A DNA stretch of 52,250 nt, from assembly GCA_017645905.1 (NCBI GenBank), contig JAGCNO010000010.1, forward strand, positions 1 to 52,250. Reading direction: 5' to 3'. The stretch is from Prevotella sp. (GTDB lineage: Bacteria > Bacteroidota > Bacteroidia > Bacteroidales > Bacteroidaceae). Position numbers and translations under genes: made by a program. This document shows, one piece after another, positions 1-6,918 of this stretch. The notes beneath the pieces were generated by a model, which was not told the DNA's origin, searched no databases, and saw nothing but the letters and a program-made list of their open reading frames with translations. Within the stretch, counting starts at the first letter, position 1, and every line of letters starts with the position of its first letter.

Positions 1-164
1 ACCTTCGTCACGTCGAGGGCAAGGTTGAAGAACCCGTCGCCATAGCAAGTTCCAAACTCTGTTGCGGGCTGCTCCCACACGATTTCTTTTGCCTGCCCCG
101 CCATTGCGACGAGGGCGAGCACAACAGTAATGATGCTACTCAGGGATTTGTAAAAAACGTTCAT
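1..164 (-). CDS. Secreted protein, N-terminal fragment (probably TlpA-like)
   Basis: Only the first 54 codons are inside the window; the gene runs off the left edge. The start is the ATG whose complement is at 162-164. The first ~23 residues are a clear signal peptide (basic start, then IITVVLALVAMAG), followed by a mature segment beginning KEIVWEQPATEF. That opening resembles secreted thioredoxin-fold (TlpA-type) proteins of Prevotella, and the next gene is of that type, but no catalytic part is visible, so the function is a guess. A promoter (205-235) lies 41 bp upstream. Confidence 0.6.
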   Translation of the reverse strand, partial: MNVFYKSLSSIITVVLALVAMAGQAKEIVWEQPATEFGTCYGDGFFNLALDVTK

Positions 165-204
165 CTTCTTATTTGGTTTACGGTGTACTATAGTTTAGTT
201 GCTG

Positions 205-235
205 CAAAGGTAGCATGTTCTGCCTACCTCCACAA
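205..235 (-). promoter_or_regulatory. Bacteroidetes-type promoter for the gene at 1-164
   Basis: On the minus strand TTG (233-235), 20 bp, then TACCTTTG (205-212) matches the Bacteroidetes -33/-7 pattern. It points at the gene starting at 164. Confidence 0.7.
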
Positions 236-338
236 ATCCTTTAATAGTATTTGCCTAATCAGTTCCACTTTTAAGTTTCTTTATTGGAATTATCGGAAAT
301 GCATTCTGTGCACTGTAGGGAATTATGCCCAAACGCCA

Positions 339-421
339 CAAGTAGGGAATTTGCTTGTCAAATTCCGCCAGTCGCGCCAATCTGATTATTCGGAATCAGA
401 CAAGCTAATTTCCCCTACTTG
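339..421. repeat. Imperfect inverted repeat of the GACAAGC hairpin family
   Basis: Left arm 339-367 (contains GTAGGGAATTTGCTTGTC) and right arm 391-421 (contains CAGACAAGCTAATTTCCCC) are near complements around a 23-nt loop. It lies just after the stop of the TlpA gene at 432, so it could act as a terminator. Related sequence occurs at 4052-4123 and 26186-26213. Confidence 0.7.
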
Positions 422-431
422 CGTGCTTGGC

Positions 432-1628
432 TTATTCTTGCAGTCCGATGGCCTTTCGGATGAGCGGCTCCAGTTCGTCTGCCTCGGTCGAGGTGGAGAG
501 AATGGTGCCGTCACGGTCGATGAGGTACATGCCGCCGCCAGAGTGTCCGAGCCCGTTCTGCTGCCACACTTTCAGCTCGTCCTTCAGGTCGATGAGGTTT
601 ACCCAGGGGTAGCCGTCCTTCTCGGCGGCGCGGGTCATGCGGCTCAGTTCTTCCTCACGGGCAATGCCAACAACGGTGAATCCCTGGCCCTTGTATTTCT
701 CGTAGAGTGGTATGAGCTCTTTGCTGTGCTTTCGGCATGGACCGCACCAAGAGGCCCAGAAGTCGATGACGGCCACCTTGCCACGATAGAGCGACGACAC
801 TTTTACTCGCTCGCCGCCGACGGTCAGCGCCTCAAAGTCGATGTAGGGCTTGCCGGGCTTCAGGTGCCACGCAGCCTCGAGCGTGAGGATGTCGTTGTGG
901 ATGGTATTCTCAGGGTGGAAGTTCTCGTAGACCGTATGGTAGACGCTCATCAGCCTGGTCTTCATCTCGTCGTAACGCTCGCCATCGTATTGCATCCGCT
1001 CAGCCATATCGTAGAGGGCATACTGCATCTGCATCGGGTGGGCAGCGTAATAGTCGTACTCCCAAGCCCGATACTCGCCGTACAATTTATTATACTCATC
1101 CATGAACTCGCGGTTGCGATTCATCAGCAGCGTGTCCTCCTCGGGGTTCTTGCCCTGCTTCTGCAGTTCCTCCACACGAGGCCGGATTTCCTTCTCGGCC
1201 TGCCTCTCTATCTCGTTCAACTTCGAGACATAAAGCCGTTCGCCCTCAGCATCCATCTGGACCTTCAACATCTGTTCCGGTCCGCCGCTGACGACCTTCC
1301 ATGTGTTATCGTCAAAACACAATGTCACCGTCGAGCTGTTTTCAACGAGGAAGTTTCTGTTTCGCCATGAGCCGTGCTCCCATTGCTCATGAAGGAACAC
1401 ATTGTAGAGCCTCATCCTGTCGGTCTCCACGTCGCATGAGAAACGCCCCTGCGCGTCGGCCTTAGCTGTGATGAAGTTGTCAGACACGCGGATGTCCACG
1501 TTGGCCGGACAGATGACTACAGTCTTGCCCTGCGTTGTATCGCGCAGTTCGCCCTCTATATGGCATTTCACTTGTGCTCTGCCCGTCATTGCGATGAGGG
1601 CGAGCATGGTAAAGATAATCGATTTCAT
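432..1628 (-). CDS. TlpA-family thiol-disulfide oxidoreductase, secreted
   Basis: A periplasmic thioredoxin-fold protein of about 398 residues. From MKSIIF the N-terminus is a signal peptide ending near TGRAQ. The middle is a helical/beta domain like those that precede thioredoxin domains in Bacteroidetes. The C-terminal ~140 residues hold VIDFWASWCGPCRKH with the CxxC redox pair, then VVGIA and a GMYLIDRDG strand with the usual fold order, though the cis-Pro region is atypical. Family members reduce or shuffle disulfides in exported proteins. I chose ATG 1628; an ATG at 1664, two bases after the upstream stop, would add a hydrophilic AT-rich stretch before the signal peptide. It is the third gene of the PadR-PspC-TlpA run, so probably co-transcribed. 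Confidence 0.88.
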   Translation of the reverse strand: MKSIIFTMLALIAMTGRAQVKCHIEGELRDTTQGKTVVICPANVDIRVSDNFITAKADAQGRFSCDVETDRMRLYNVFLHEQWEHGSWRNRNFLVENSSTVTLCFDDNTWKVVSGGPEQMLKVQMDAEGERLYVSKLNEIERQAEKEIRPRVEELQKQGKNPEEDTLLMNRNREFMDEYNKLYGEYRAWEYDYYAAHPMQMQYALYDMAERMQYDGERYDEMKTRLMSVYHTVYENFHPENTIHNDILTLEAAWHLKPGKPYIDFEALTVGGERVKVSSLYRGKVAVIDFWASWCGPCRKHSKELIPLYEKYKGQGFTVVGIAREEELSRMTRAAEKDGYPWVNLIDLKDELKVWQQNGLGHSGGGMYLIDRDGTILSTSTEADELEPLIRKAIGLQE

Positions 1629-1666
1629 GCAATTATAGCTGTTGGGATAATTGTGGTTATTCATTT

Positions 1667-3376
1667 TCACTGTTCTCCCTCAGGTTCCTCAGGTTCCTCA
1701 GGTTCCCAAGGTTCCTCAGGATTCTCTGGCAAATCGCCTGTGCGCTCCATCTTGAAGTCGGCAGCGGAGAACCACTTGGCGTTGCAGGGCACTTCGGTGA
1801 ACTTCGGGTAGGTGCTGATGCCATAGAAGAGGATGGTGGGACCGTAGATTTCCACTTCAGTCTCTACGTGTTGCCACCCGTTGCCCTTGCCGCCTTCTTT
1901 GCCAGAGGCAGGCACCATGTAGATGGCCTTGTAGTTGCCGTCGAAGGCAGTGGCGAAGAGACATACGCCGCCGCCGTCGGCACGGGCATTACAACTGACG
2001 GTGTAGACACCGCGCTCCACCTCCTGTCCATATTTGGACGTCAGCTGGAAGTAGCGGTTCTCTTCAGGCCCCCACATTTCCACGTCGATATAGGAAACGG
2101 TGGAGTCGCCCGTGAAATACTCGCCGCTCTTCACGAAGTTGTCGTAGCAGTGGTGGCGCTTCTCAATGCGCAAGTCGTGCTCGTCCAAATATTCGCGGGC
2201 CACGTCGGTCATCCAGTCCTTTGTCTCAGCCTCACGCTCAAAGCGCAGCCAATCGTTGTACTTCTGGATGCTGCCGATGCTGGGGAAGATGGCGAACAGG
2301 GCGGCCAGCCAGATGACAATCCACCCGATGCGCTGGGCGGTGCCCATGGGCTGCACCTTGCCGGCCTTCGAGAGCAGCATGTGGCCGATGGCGTAGAGGG
2401 GGATGAAGAGCGCCAGCAGCAGGCTGACTACAAAGATGACCACTGCCCAGGGATGAATGTAGAAGGTCTCCGCAAGGTTCAGGTAGCCCAGGTCGAAGGG
2501 CAGCCCGTGGCGAATCTCTCCCGGCACGGTGAAGATGAAGATGAGCGTCCCCACGATGAGCAGGAAGCAGCCCAGCAGCACCAGTCCGAAGATGGCGGCA
2601 ATGGCTACGAAGAGTCCCACCAGCATCTTCATCAGCACGGAGAGACAGCCTCGCATCTGTCCCTGCCGTTCGGGCTGCCGTTTCTCCTCCACCACGACGT
2701 CGGCCAGGTTCTGAGGCGTCACGTCCTTGCCCTCCATCTCCAGCACCTCCTTGGGCTTCTTGGCTTCAGGCATCGCAATGGCCAGCACGATGTAGAGCAG
2801 CACGAAAGCCAGGTTGAAGTGGAAGAAGAATCCGCCCACATGGAACAGCCTGAACAGCGGGAACACGAAGAAGTTGGAGGCTACGAGCAACAAGGCATAG
2901 CCTATGCGCCACCAGGTGGTGTCGGTGCCTGTATAGGCGGCAATGCCCGAGAGCACACCCGCCACCATCTTGTCGTTGGGGTTGCGGTAGAGTTTCTTGC
3001 CGGCCGTACGTGCCTTTACATTATTATATATACTCTGGCCGGCCGAGCGGGCCTTGTCCTGCCAGTTGGCTTCCTTGTCGCCCATAGGCTGTTCCTTGTC
3101 GCTGGCCTTTTCTTCGCCTGCCAGTTCCTCGGGCTTGCCTATACGGGTGACGATGTCCTTCACGTGCTCAATGGTGATGGCCACAATGCCCTGCTGGTTC
3201 AGTTCGGCAAACAGCTCGGAGATGCGGGCTTCGATGTCGTTGACGATTTCCTCGCCGTCCTCCTGTTTACCGAATGAGGAACGGAGCGACTCGATGTACT
3301 GCTGCAACAGTTCGTAGGCATCCTCGTCTATCTGGAAGAGGCGTCCGCAGAGGTTGATGGTAATATTCTTTTTCAT
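1667..3376 (-). CDS. PspC-domain membrane protein
   Basis: 569 residues. Residues 1-90 are a soluble helical region (DIEARISELFAEL) resembling the N-terminal part of Bacteroidetes PspC proteins. A PspC domain follows (KKLYRNPNDKMVAGVLSGIAAY, then a membrane helix ending YIVLAIAMPEAK). Three more hydrophobic segments lie at about residues 245-285, 310-340 and 350-365, and a long C-terminal, probably extracytoplasmic region ends in a Pro-Glu repeat (PEEPEEPEGEQ) encoded by a 9-nt DNA repeat at about 1680-1720. PspC-type proteins answer envelope stress. It begins 15 bp after a PadR regulator gene, a common pairing in which PadR represses the membrane protein. Start MKKNITINLCG is well placed. 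Confidence 0.85.
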   Translation of the reverse strand: MKKNITINLCGRLFQIDEDAYELLQQYIESLRSSFGKQEDGEEIVNDIEARISELFAELNQQGIVAITIEHVKDIVTRIGKPEELAGEEKASDKEQPMGDKEANWQDKARSAGQSIYNNVKARTAGKKLYRNPNDKMVAGVLSGIAAYTGTDTTWWRIGYALLLVASNFFVFPLFRLFHVGGFFFHFNLAFVLLYIVLAIAMPEAKKPKEVLEMEGKDVTPQNLADVVVEEKRQPERQGQMRGCLSVLMKMLVGLFVAIAAIFGLVLLGCFLLIVGTLIFIFTVPGEIRHGLPFDLGYLNLAETFYIHPWAVVIFVVSLLLALFIPLYAIGHMLLSKAGKVQPMGTAQRIGWIVIWLAALFAIFPSIGSIQKYNDWLRFEREAETKDWMTDVAREYLDEHDLRIEKRHHCYDNFVKSGEYFTGDSTVSYIDVEMWGPEENRYFQLTSKYGQEVERGVYTVSCNARADGGGVCLFATAFDGNYKAIYMVPASGKEGGKGNGWQHVETEVEIYGPTILFYGISTYPKFTEVPCNAKWFSAADFKMERTGDLPENPEEPWEPEEPEEPEGEQ

Positions 3377-3391
3377 TGTTCTGATTTGAGA

Positions 3392-3745
3392 TTAGAGTTT
3401 GAATTCAAACGACTTTGGAGTGATGTTCTTCAAATAATTGATAGTGTTAGAGAGTTCCGTCCAGGCGGTATCTATGCCTTCGAGAAACTGTTCTCCCTCA
3501 GAGCTGAGGGCGTAGTACTTACGGGGTGGTCCCTGCGTAGACTCCTGCCACTCGTAGCGCAGCAGCCCGTCGTTCTTCAGGCGAGTCAGCAACGGATAGA
3601 GCGTCCCCTCTACCACGAGCAGCTCGGCCTGCTTCAGCTGTTGGATGATGTCACTGGCGTATGACGGCCGGTGCTTCAGGAGCAGCAAGACGCAGTACTC
3701 CAGCATCCCTTTCCTCATCTGTGACTTTGCATTCTCGATGTTCAT
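3392..3745 (-). CDS. PadR-family transcriptional regulator
   Basis: A short winged-helix repressor: MLEYCVLLLLKHRPSYASDIIQ (helix-turn-helix), then VVEGTLYPLLTRLKNDGLL (recognition helix and wing) and PRKYYALSSEGEQFL, all hallmarks of PadR. I take ATG 3745 (MNIENAKSQMRKG); the longer reading adds residues from the leader and would start close to the promoter. It heads an operon with the PspC protein (15-bp gap) and the TlpA protein, and probably represses its own operon by ligand-dependent binding near 3821-3851, as in other PadR systems. Confidence 0.92.
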   Translation of the reverse strand: MNIENAKSQMRKGMLEYCVLLLLKHRPSYASDIIQQLKQAELLVVEGTLYPLLTRLKNDGLLRYEWQESTQGPPRKYYALSSEGEQFLEGIDTAWTELSNTINYLKNITPKSFEFKL

Positions 3746-3820
3746 GATTATTCTCATTTTGCACCTTCCCGTTTCCCCCTCCGGAAGAGGAATCATGAAA
3801 GAAGGATGGGTTTACGGGTG

Positions 3821-3851
3821 CAAAGATAGGTAAAATATTAGTACCTTGCAA
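3821..3851 (-). promoter_or_regulatory. Promoter of the padR-pspC-tlpA operon
   Basis: Minus strand TTG (3849-3851), 20 bp, TATCTTTG (3821-3828). The start codon is 76 bp downstream. An AT-rich stretch TTAGTAC..GTACTAA around 3838-3863 (minus: TTAGTAC, GGTACTAA) is near-palindromic and a candidate PadR operator. Confidence 0.75.
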
Positions 3852-3901
3852 TACAAAGTACTAAGTTTTTGCCAAGAATTATATCTATTTAACAATTAAA
3901 C

Positions 3902-4050
3902 CCGTTCTTGCTCCATTTTCATTACGCAAGCGTCTCCTTCGTCGCCGAGCGCTTTCCAATTGAATAAGCCGTTCTTTCAATTCGAATAAACCGTTCTTTC
4001 AATTCGAAAAAGCCGTTCTTTCGATTCGAAAAAGCCGTTCTTTCTTCTGG
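3902..4050. repeat. 22-bp phased tandem array A1
   Basis: CCGTTCTTTC begins at 3969, 3991, 4013 and 4035, an exact 22-bp period. The best unit is a dyad: TCGAAA, core AAGCCGTTC, TTTCGA (4004-4024). A degenerate block 3902-3956 (CCGTTCTTGCTCC ... GCGCTTTC) leads into the array and recurs at 51121-51174. It fills the gap between the esterase gene and the padR promoter; no gene is visible here. Confidence 0.85.
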
Positions 4051-4051
4051 A

Positions 4052-4123
4052 GGGCGGAATTAGACAAGCGAGATTCCCTACAAAACGGTTAAAGTAGGGA
4101 ATCTCGCTTGTCTGTTTCCGCCC
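4052..4123. terminator. 30-bp stem hairpin, GACAAGC family, likely terminator
   Basis: Arms 4052-4081 and 4094-4123 pair over 30 bp with only a two-base mismatch, with a 12-nt loop. Each arm contains GACAAGCGAGATTCCCTAC or its complement. It lies 28 bp past the stop of the minus-strand esterase gene and has no clear U tract, so it may be a repeat that also terminates or protects mRNA ends. Confidence 0.7.
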
Positions 4124-4150
4124 TGTTTACTGATTTGGGCTCTTGCTTGC

Positions 4151-5668
4151 CTAATTCTGTTTTGTATTTGCGTCGGGAGTAATCTCTCCGGCAATGATTT
4201 CCGCTAAGCGGCGGGCACCCTTGCCGTCGGGATGGATGCCGTCGGAGAGCATCTTGTCGCCATCATTGGCAAAAAGGGTGTGGAGGTCGATGACCTTCAG
4301 GCCGTATTTACGGGCCACCTCCTGCTGGATGGGGATGATGCCGTTCACGATGACGGAGTCATTGATGTTCCAGTTTGAGGAAACGGCAGGGATGGGAGTG
4401 CAGAGGAAGATCTGCGGCTTGACGGGAGTGGCAGCAACCTTTTTGTTTTTCTTCGTTTTCTTTGCGGTCTGGGCAGCCAGCTCGGGGCAGAGGGTGAGAA
4501 TCATCTGCTCCAGGTCCTGCCGGAACTCATCGGCATGCTGCCAGTTCTGGGGCTTCGAGTCGTTGGTGCCCAGTTTGATGATGGCAATGTCGGGACGGAA
4601 AGCCTGTGCGTCCTGCCAAGCCACTTCGTTCATGTAGGGCACGTCGCCCTTGTTCAGCATCGTGCGACCGCTCACGCCGAAGTTCTTCACCCAATAGTTC
4701 TCGCCAAGAATCTTCTGCAGCTCTGCGGGATAGCCGAAGGCTGTAGCCATGTCGATGCCGTGGCCGTCGGTGATGCTGTTGCCGATGCAGGCCACGCGGA
4801 TGGCATCGGGCTTAGGCGTCTGACGGGCCTTCAACCAGTTGCCCAGGTCGGTGAGCATCTGGTCGTGGTACTTGAACCAGGGGCCGAATCCGAAGCCGTG
4901 GTCGCCAGTGGGATAGACATACATAGAGCACTCGTTGCCGGCATTGCGCATAGCCTTGTAGTATTCCAGGCCGTTGGTCACGAAGGGCACCAGCCGGTCG
5001 TCGCTGGCCGAGATGATGAGAGCCGGCGGTGTGAGGTGGCGGCGTACGGCCTTGTCGGTCGAGAACTCGCGCACCAGCGCCGGGTCCTTCTGTCCCTCCC
5101 TGCCCAGGAAGTTGTAGCACGACCACTTATGGCTCACCCGTTCATCCATCGAGATGACGGGATAGAACAGGATGCTGAAGTCGGGCCTCACGTCGAAGGC
5201 GGAGTGCGTCGAGATGACCGACGCCAGGTGTCCACCGGCCGAGAAACCCATGATGCCCACGTCGTGTGGGTTGATGCCCCAGGCCTCGGCAGAGTCACGG
5301 ACGATGCGGAAACCCTTCTCCACGTCGCTGATGGGCTTTGTGCGGTCGCCCTCAGGCAGGCGGTAGTTCACCACAAAGTAGGCGATGCCCTGCTCGTTCA
5401 GCCAGCCGTGGGCCAATGTGCCCTCGTGGGTGTTCGACAGCATGGAGTAACCTCCGCCGGGTATGCCCACGATGGCCTTGCCCGTAGAAGTCTTGGGCAG
5501 GAAGCACACCATCTGTGCCGCTCCGTCGTCCGTCAGGTTGAGGGTGAACTTACGTGCCGTCGCCTCTGAAGTCTGATTACCAAACTGCGGCATCTGTGCC
5601 CATGACCCCGTCACGGTCAGCAATGCCAGTGTCAACAACAGAAATGTTCGTTTCATAGTAGTTTTCAT
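4151..5668 (-). CDS. Two-domain esterase: alpha/beta hydrolase + SGNH hydrolase
   Basis: 505 residues from ATG 5668, with a signal peptide ending near GSWAQ. The first half is an alpha/beta hydrolase of the BD-FAE/acetyl-xylan-esterase kind: oxyanion GGGYSM (~res 72), nucleophile GFSAGG (~143), acid SASDDRLVP, and GDHGFG histidine. The second half (from ~290) is a GDSL/SGNH esterase: block I GNSITDGHG, block III GTNDSKP, block V DGIHPDG. Both catalytic sets look intact, so the protein should remove two kinds of ester decoration (acetyl, feruloyl) from hemicellulose. The promoter is at 5705-5735. A Lys-rich linker (TAKKTKKNKK) lies inside the SGNH half, between blocks III and V. Confidence 0.9.
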   Translation of the reverse strand: MKTTMKRTFLLLTLALLTVTGSWAQMPQFGNQTSEATARKFTLNLTDDGAAQMVCFLPKTSTGKAIVGIPGGGYSMLSNTHEGTLAHGWLNEQGIAYFVVNYRLPEGDRTKPISDVEKGFRIVRDSAEAWGINPHDVGIMGFSAGGHLASVISTHSAFDVRPDFSILFYPVISMDERVSHKWSCYNFLGREGQKDPALVREFSTDKAVRRHLTPPALIISASDDRLVPFVTNGLEYYKAMRNAGNECSMYVYPTGDHGFGFGPWFKYHDQMLTDLGNWLKARQTPKPDAIRVACIGNSITDGHGIDMATAFGYPAELQKILGENYWVKNFGVSGRTMLNKGDVPYMNEVAWQDAQAFRPDIAIIKLGTNDSKPQNWQHADEFRQDLEQMILTLCPELAAQTAKKTKKNKKVAATPVKPQIFLCTPIPAVSSNWNINDSVIVNGIIPIQQEVARKYGLKVIDLHTLFANDGDKMLSDGIHPDGKGARRLAEIIAGEITPDANTKQN

Positions 5669-5704
5669 GTTTTTATAGATTGATGTGTTTTTGCAAATAC
5701 GCTG

Positions 5705-5735
5705 CAAAGGTACGTCTTTTATTTTAAACCACCAA
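5705..5735 (-). promoter_or_regulatory. Promoter of the two-domain esterase
   Basis: Minus strand TTTGG (TTG complement at 5733-5735), 20 bp, TACCTTTG (5705-5712); start codon 37 bp downstream. This makes the upstream extension of the reading frame unlikely. Confidence 0.75.
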
Positions 5736-5850
5736 ACATTTTTTGAACTGCAAGGCTGGTTCGGCGAAAGCTGCGGCATGTCTGTGACAAAAGTACGGGC
5801 AAAAGGTCTCAAAGGCCGGCTTTCTCTCAGGTAAAGGTACGGACTATAGT

Positions 5851-5934
5851 TAAAATCGCGTCGGGATTTGATAAAATCACGTCGGGATTCATTAAAATCG
5901 CGTCGCGATTTGTTAAAATCACGTCCTGATTTGA
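5851..5934. repeat. 21-bp phased tandem array C (four units)
   Basis: Four units start at 5851, 5872, 5893 and 5914, each opening TAAAATC and containing CGTC. The third unit contains the perfect 17-bp palindrome AAATCGCGTCGCGATTT; the others are imperfect versions. The array ends 20 bp before the -33 element of the HU-like gene. Confidence 0.9.
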
Positions 5935-5953
5935 TAGAATTATGAGCTATATT

Positions 5954-5983
5954 TTGCCGTTCCAGTTTTTATGACTAACTTTG
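5954..5983 (+). promoter_or_regulatory. Promoter of the HU-like gene
   Basis: TTG (5954-5956), 19 bp, TAACTTTG (5976-5983); the ATG is 20 bp beyond. Confidence 0.75.
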
Positions 5984-6002
5984 CATACCTAAATTATCTA
6001 TT

Positions 6003-6629
6003 ATGTACGCAAAATATATCAAACAGGAGATAGCCGACATGAACGACACCGGCCGCACCCAGGCTTACTACAAGATGGAGCTGAAGCCGATGAACTACCA
6101 GACATTTGTCAGACAGTGTGCCCGTGAGGGCAGGATGGAAGAGAGCGCCATCCTTGGGGTGCTCTCACTGGTGAGCGAGAAGCTCGCCCTATGCATGGCC
6201 GAGGGCTTCTCGGTGAAGCTGGAGGGCATAGGCACCTTCAATGCCAAGCTCGGCGTGAGGGACGACAAGCTGCAGGACGCCTTTGAGCTGGGCGAGGAGA
6301 CGAGGAACGCCTCGACCATAAGAGTGACGGGCGTGGCATACCGTGCCGACAACGAACTTGTCTACAACACTTCGGAAAAGTGCATACTGAAGAAAGGCGG
6401 CATCAGCCGTCTGTGCAAGTCGAAATACACACTGGAGCAGCGTGTGCAGCTCGCCGTCGAATACCTGAAGAAGAATCCCTTCATGCGTGTCCCCGACTAT
6501 GTGAGGCTGACAGGCCTCTCCCGTTCCGCCGCCACCATCGAGCTGCGCAAGCTGGCCAGCAACCCCTCTTCCTCGGGCATCGCCAGCAAGGGAGAGCGCA
6601 GCCAGAAGTACTACGTGCTCGCAATATAA
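6003..6629 (+). CDS. HU-family DNA-binding protein with C-terminal winged-helix-like domain
   Basis: 208 residues. Residues ~20-110 match the HU-like fold used by Bacteroidetes (YKMELKPMNYQTFVRQCAREG, SAILGVLSLVSEKLALCMAEGFSVKLEGIGTFNAKLG), with a short arm region. Residues ~135-208 form a second helical domain (YTLEQRVQLAVEYLKKNPFMRVPDYVR, LTGLSRSAATIELRKL, KYYVLAI) that looks like a winged helix. Members of this group are nucleoid or regulatory proteins, often in mobile regions. It is directly followed by a broken KilA-N gene, which supports a mobile-element origin. An array of 21-bp dyads lies just upstream of its promoter and may be its own binding site (inference). Confidence 0.85.
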   Translation: MYAKYIKQEIADMNDTGRTQAYYKMELKPMNYQTFVRQCAREGRMEESAILGVLSLVSEKLALCMAEGFSVKLEGIGTFNAKLGVRDDKLQDAFELGEETRNASTIRVTGVAYRADNELVYNTSEKCILKKGGISRLCKSKYTLEQRVQLAVEYLKKNPFMRVPDYVRLTGLSRSAATIELRKLASNPSSSGIASKGERSQKYYVLAI

Positions 6630-6894
6630 AGAATGGTCTTGCCCTCTTTGAGAAATGGCTGCGCAACAAGAACACCATTGAGTTTCTAGGCATCTGGGGG
6701 GAGATGTACAATCCTGATTATATTTCCCCCGAATTCGAGGGAATTAAAAATGCCGCCGGACTAAACCGCTTCATCTTATCTGGCAGTGGGTGGAGAAAAC
6801 CAACTCACGGGGCATTATCGCAAAGGCCGAGCGTTACGGTGGCACTTACGCCCAACGGAGCAATAATTCCGCGTTTAATCAAGTATGGAAGTGA
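6630..6894 (+). pseudogene. KilA-N domain remnant, frameshifted
   Basis: Read in frame from 6632 the sequence encodes NGLALFEKWLRNKNTIEFLG, then IWGEMYNP.. EFEGIKNAAGLNRFIL, a typical KilA-N core. At about 6780 the frame shifts: from 6781 it continues WQWVEKTNSRGIIAKAERYG and GTYAQRSNNS, still KilA-N like, and stops at 6892-6894. There is no start and the C-terminal part of the domain (HKDIAFEF region) is missing. KilA-N domains occur in phage and mobile-element antirepressors. The gene is a decayed leftover; certain as a match in pattern, unsure of its original length. Confidence 0.75.
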
Positions 6895-6918
6895 GTGTTA
6901 TGAACTACGAATTTCAAG

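Noticed and set aside
1629-1670. Longer start of the TlpA gene at 1664 or 1670
   Set aside because: It would put a dozen hydrophilic residues before a normal signal peptide; the inner ATG 1628 is simpler, though coupling to the upstream stop keeps it possible.
1868-3277. 469-codon plus-strand frame opposite the PspC gene
   Set aside because: Low-complexity His/Gln/Glu translation typical of antisense frames; the PspC protein is well supported.
3969-4050. CRISPR array at the 22-bp repeats (also 5851, 17482, 26081, 45486)
   Set aside because: Whole 21-22 bp unit repeats head to tail without unique spacers, and no cas genes are present.
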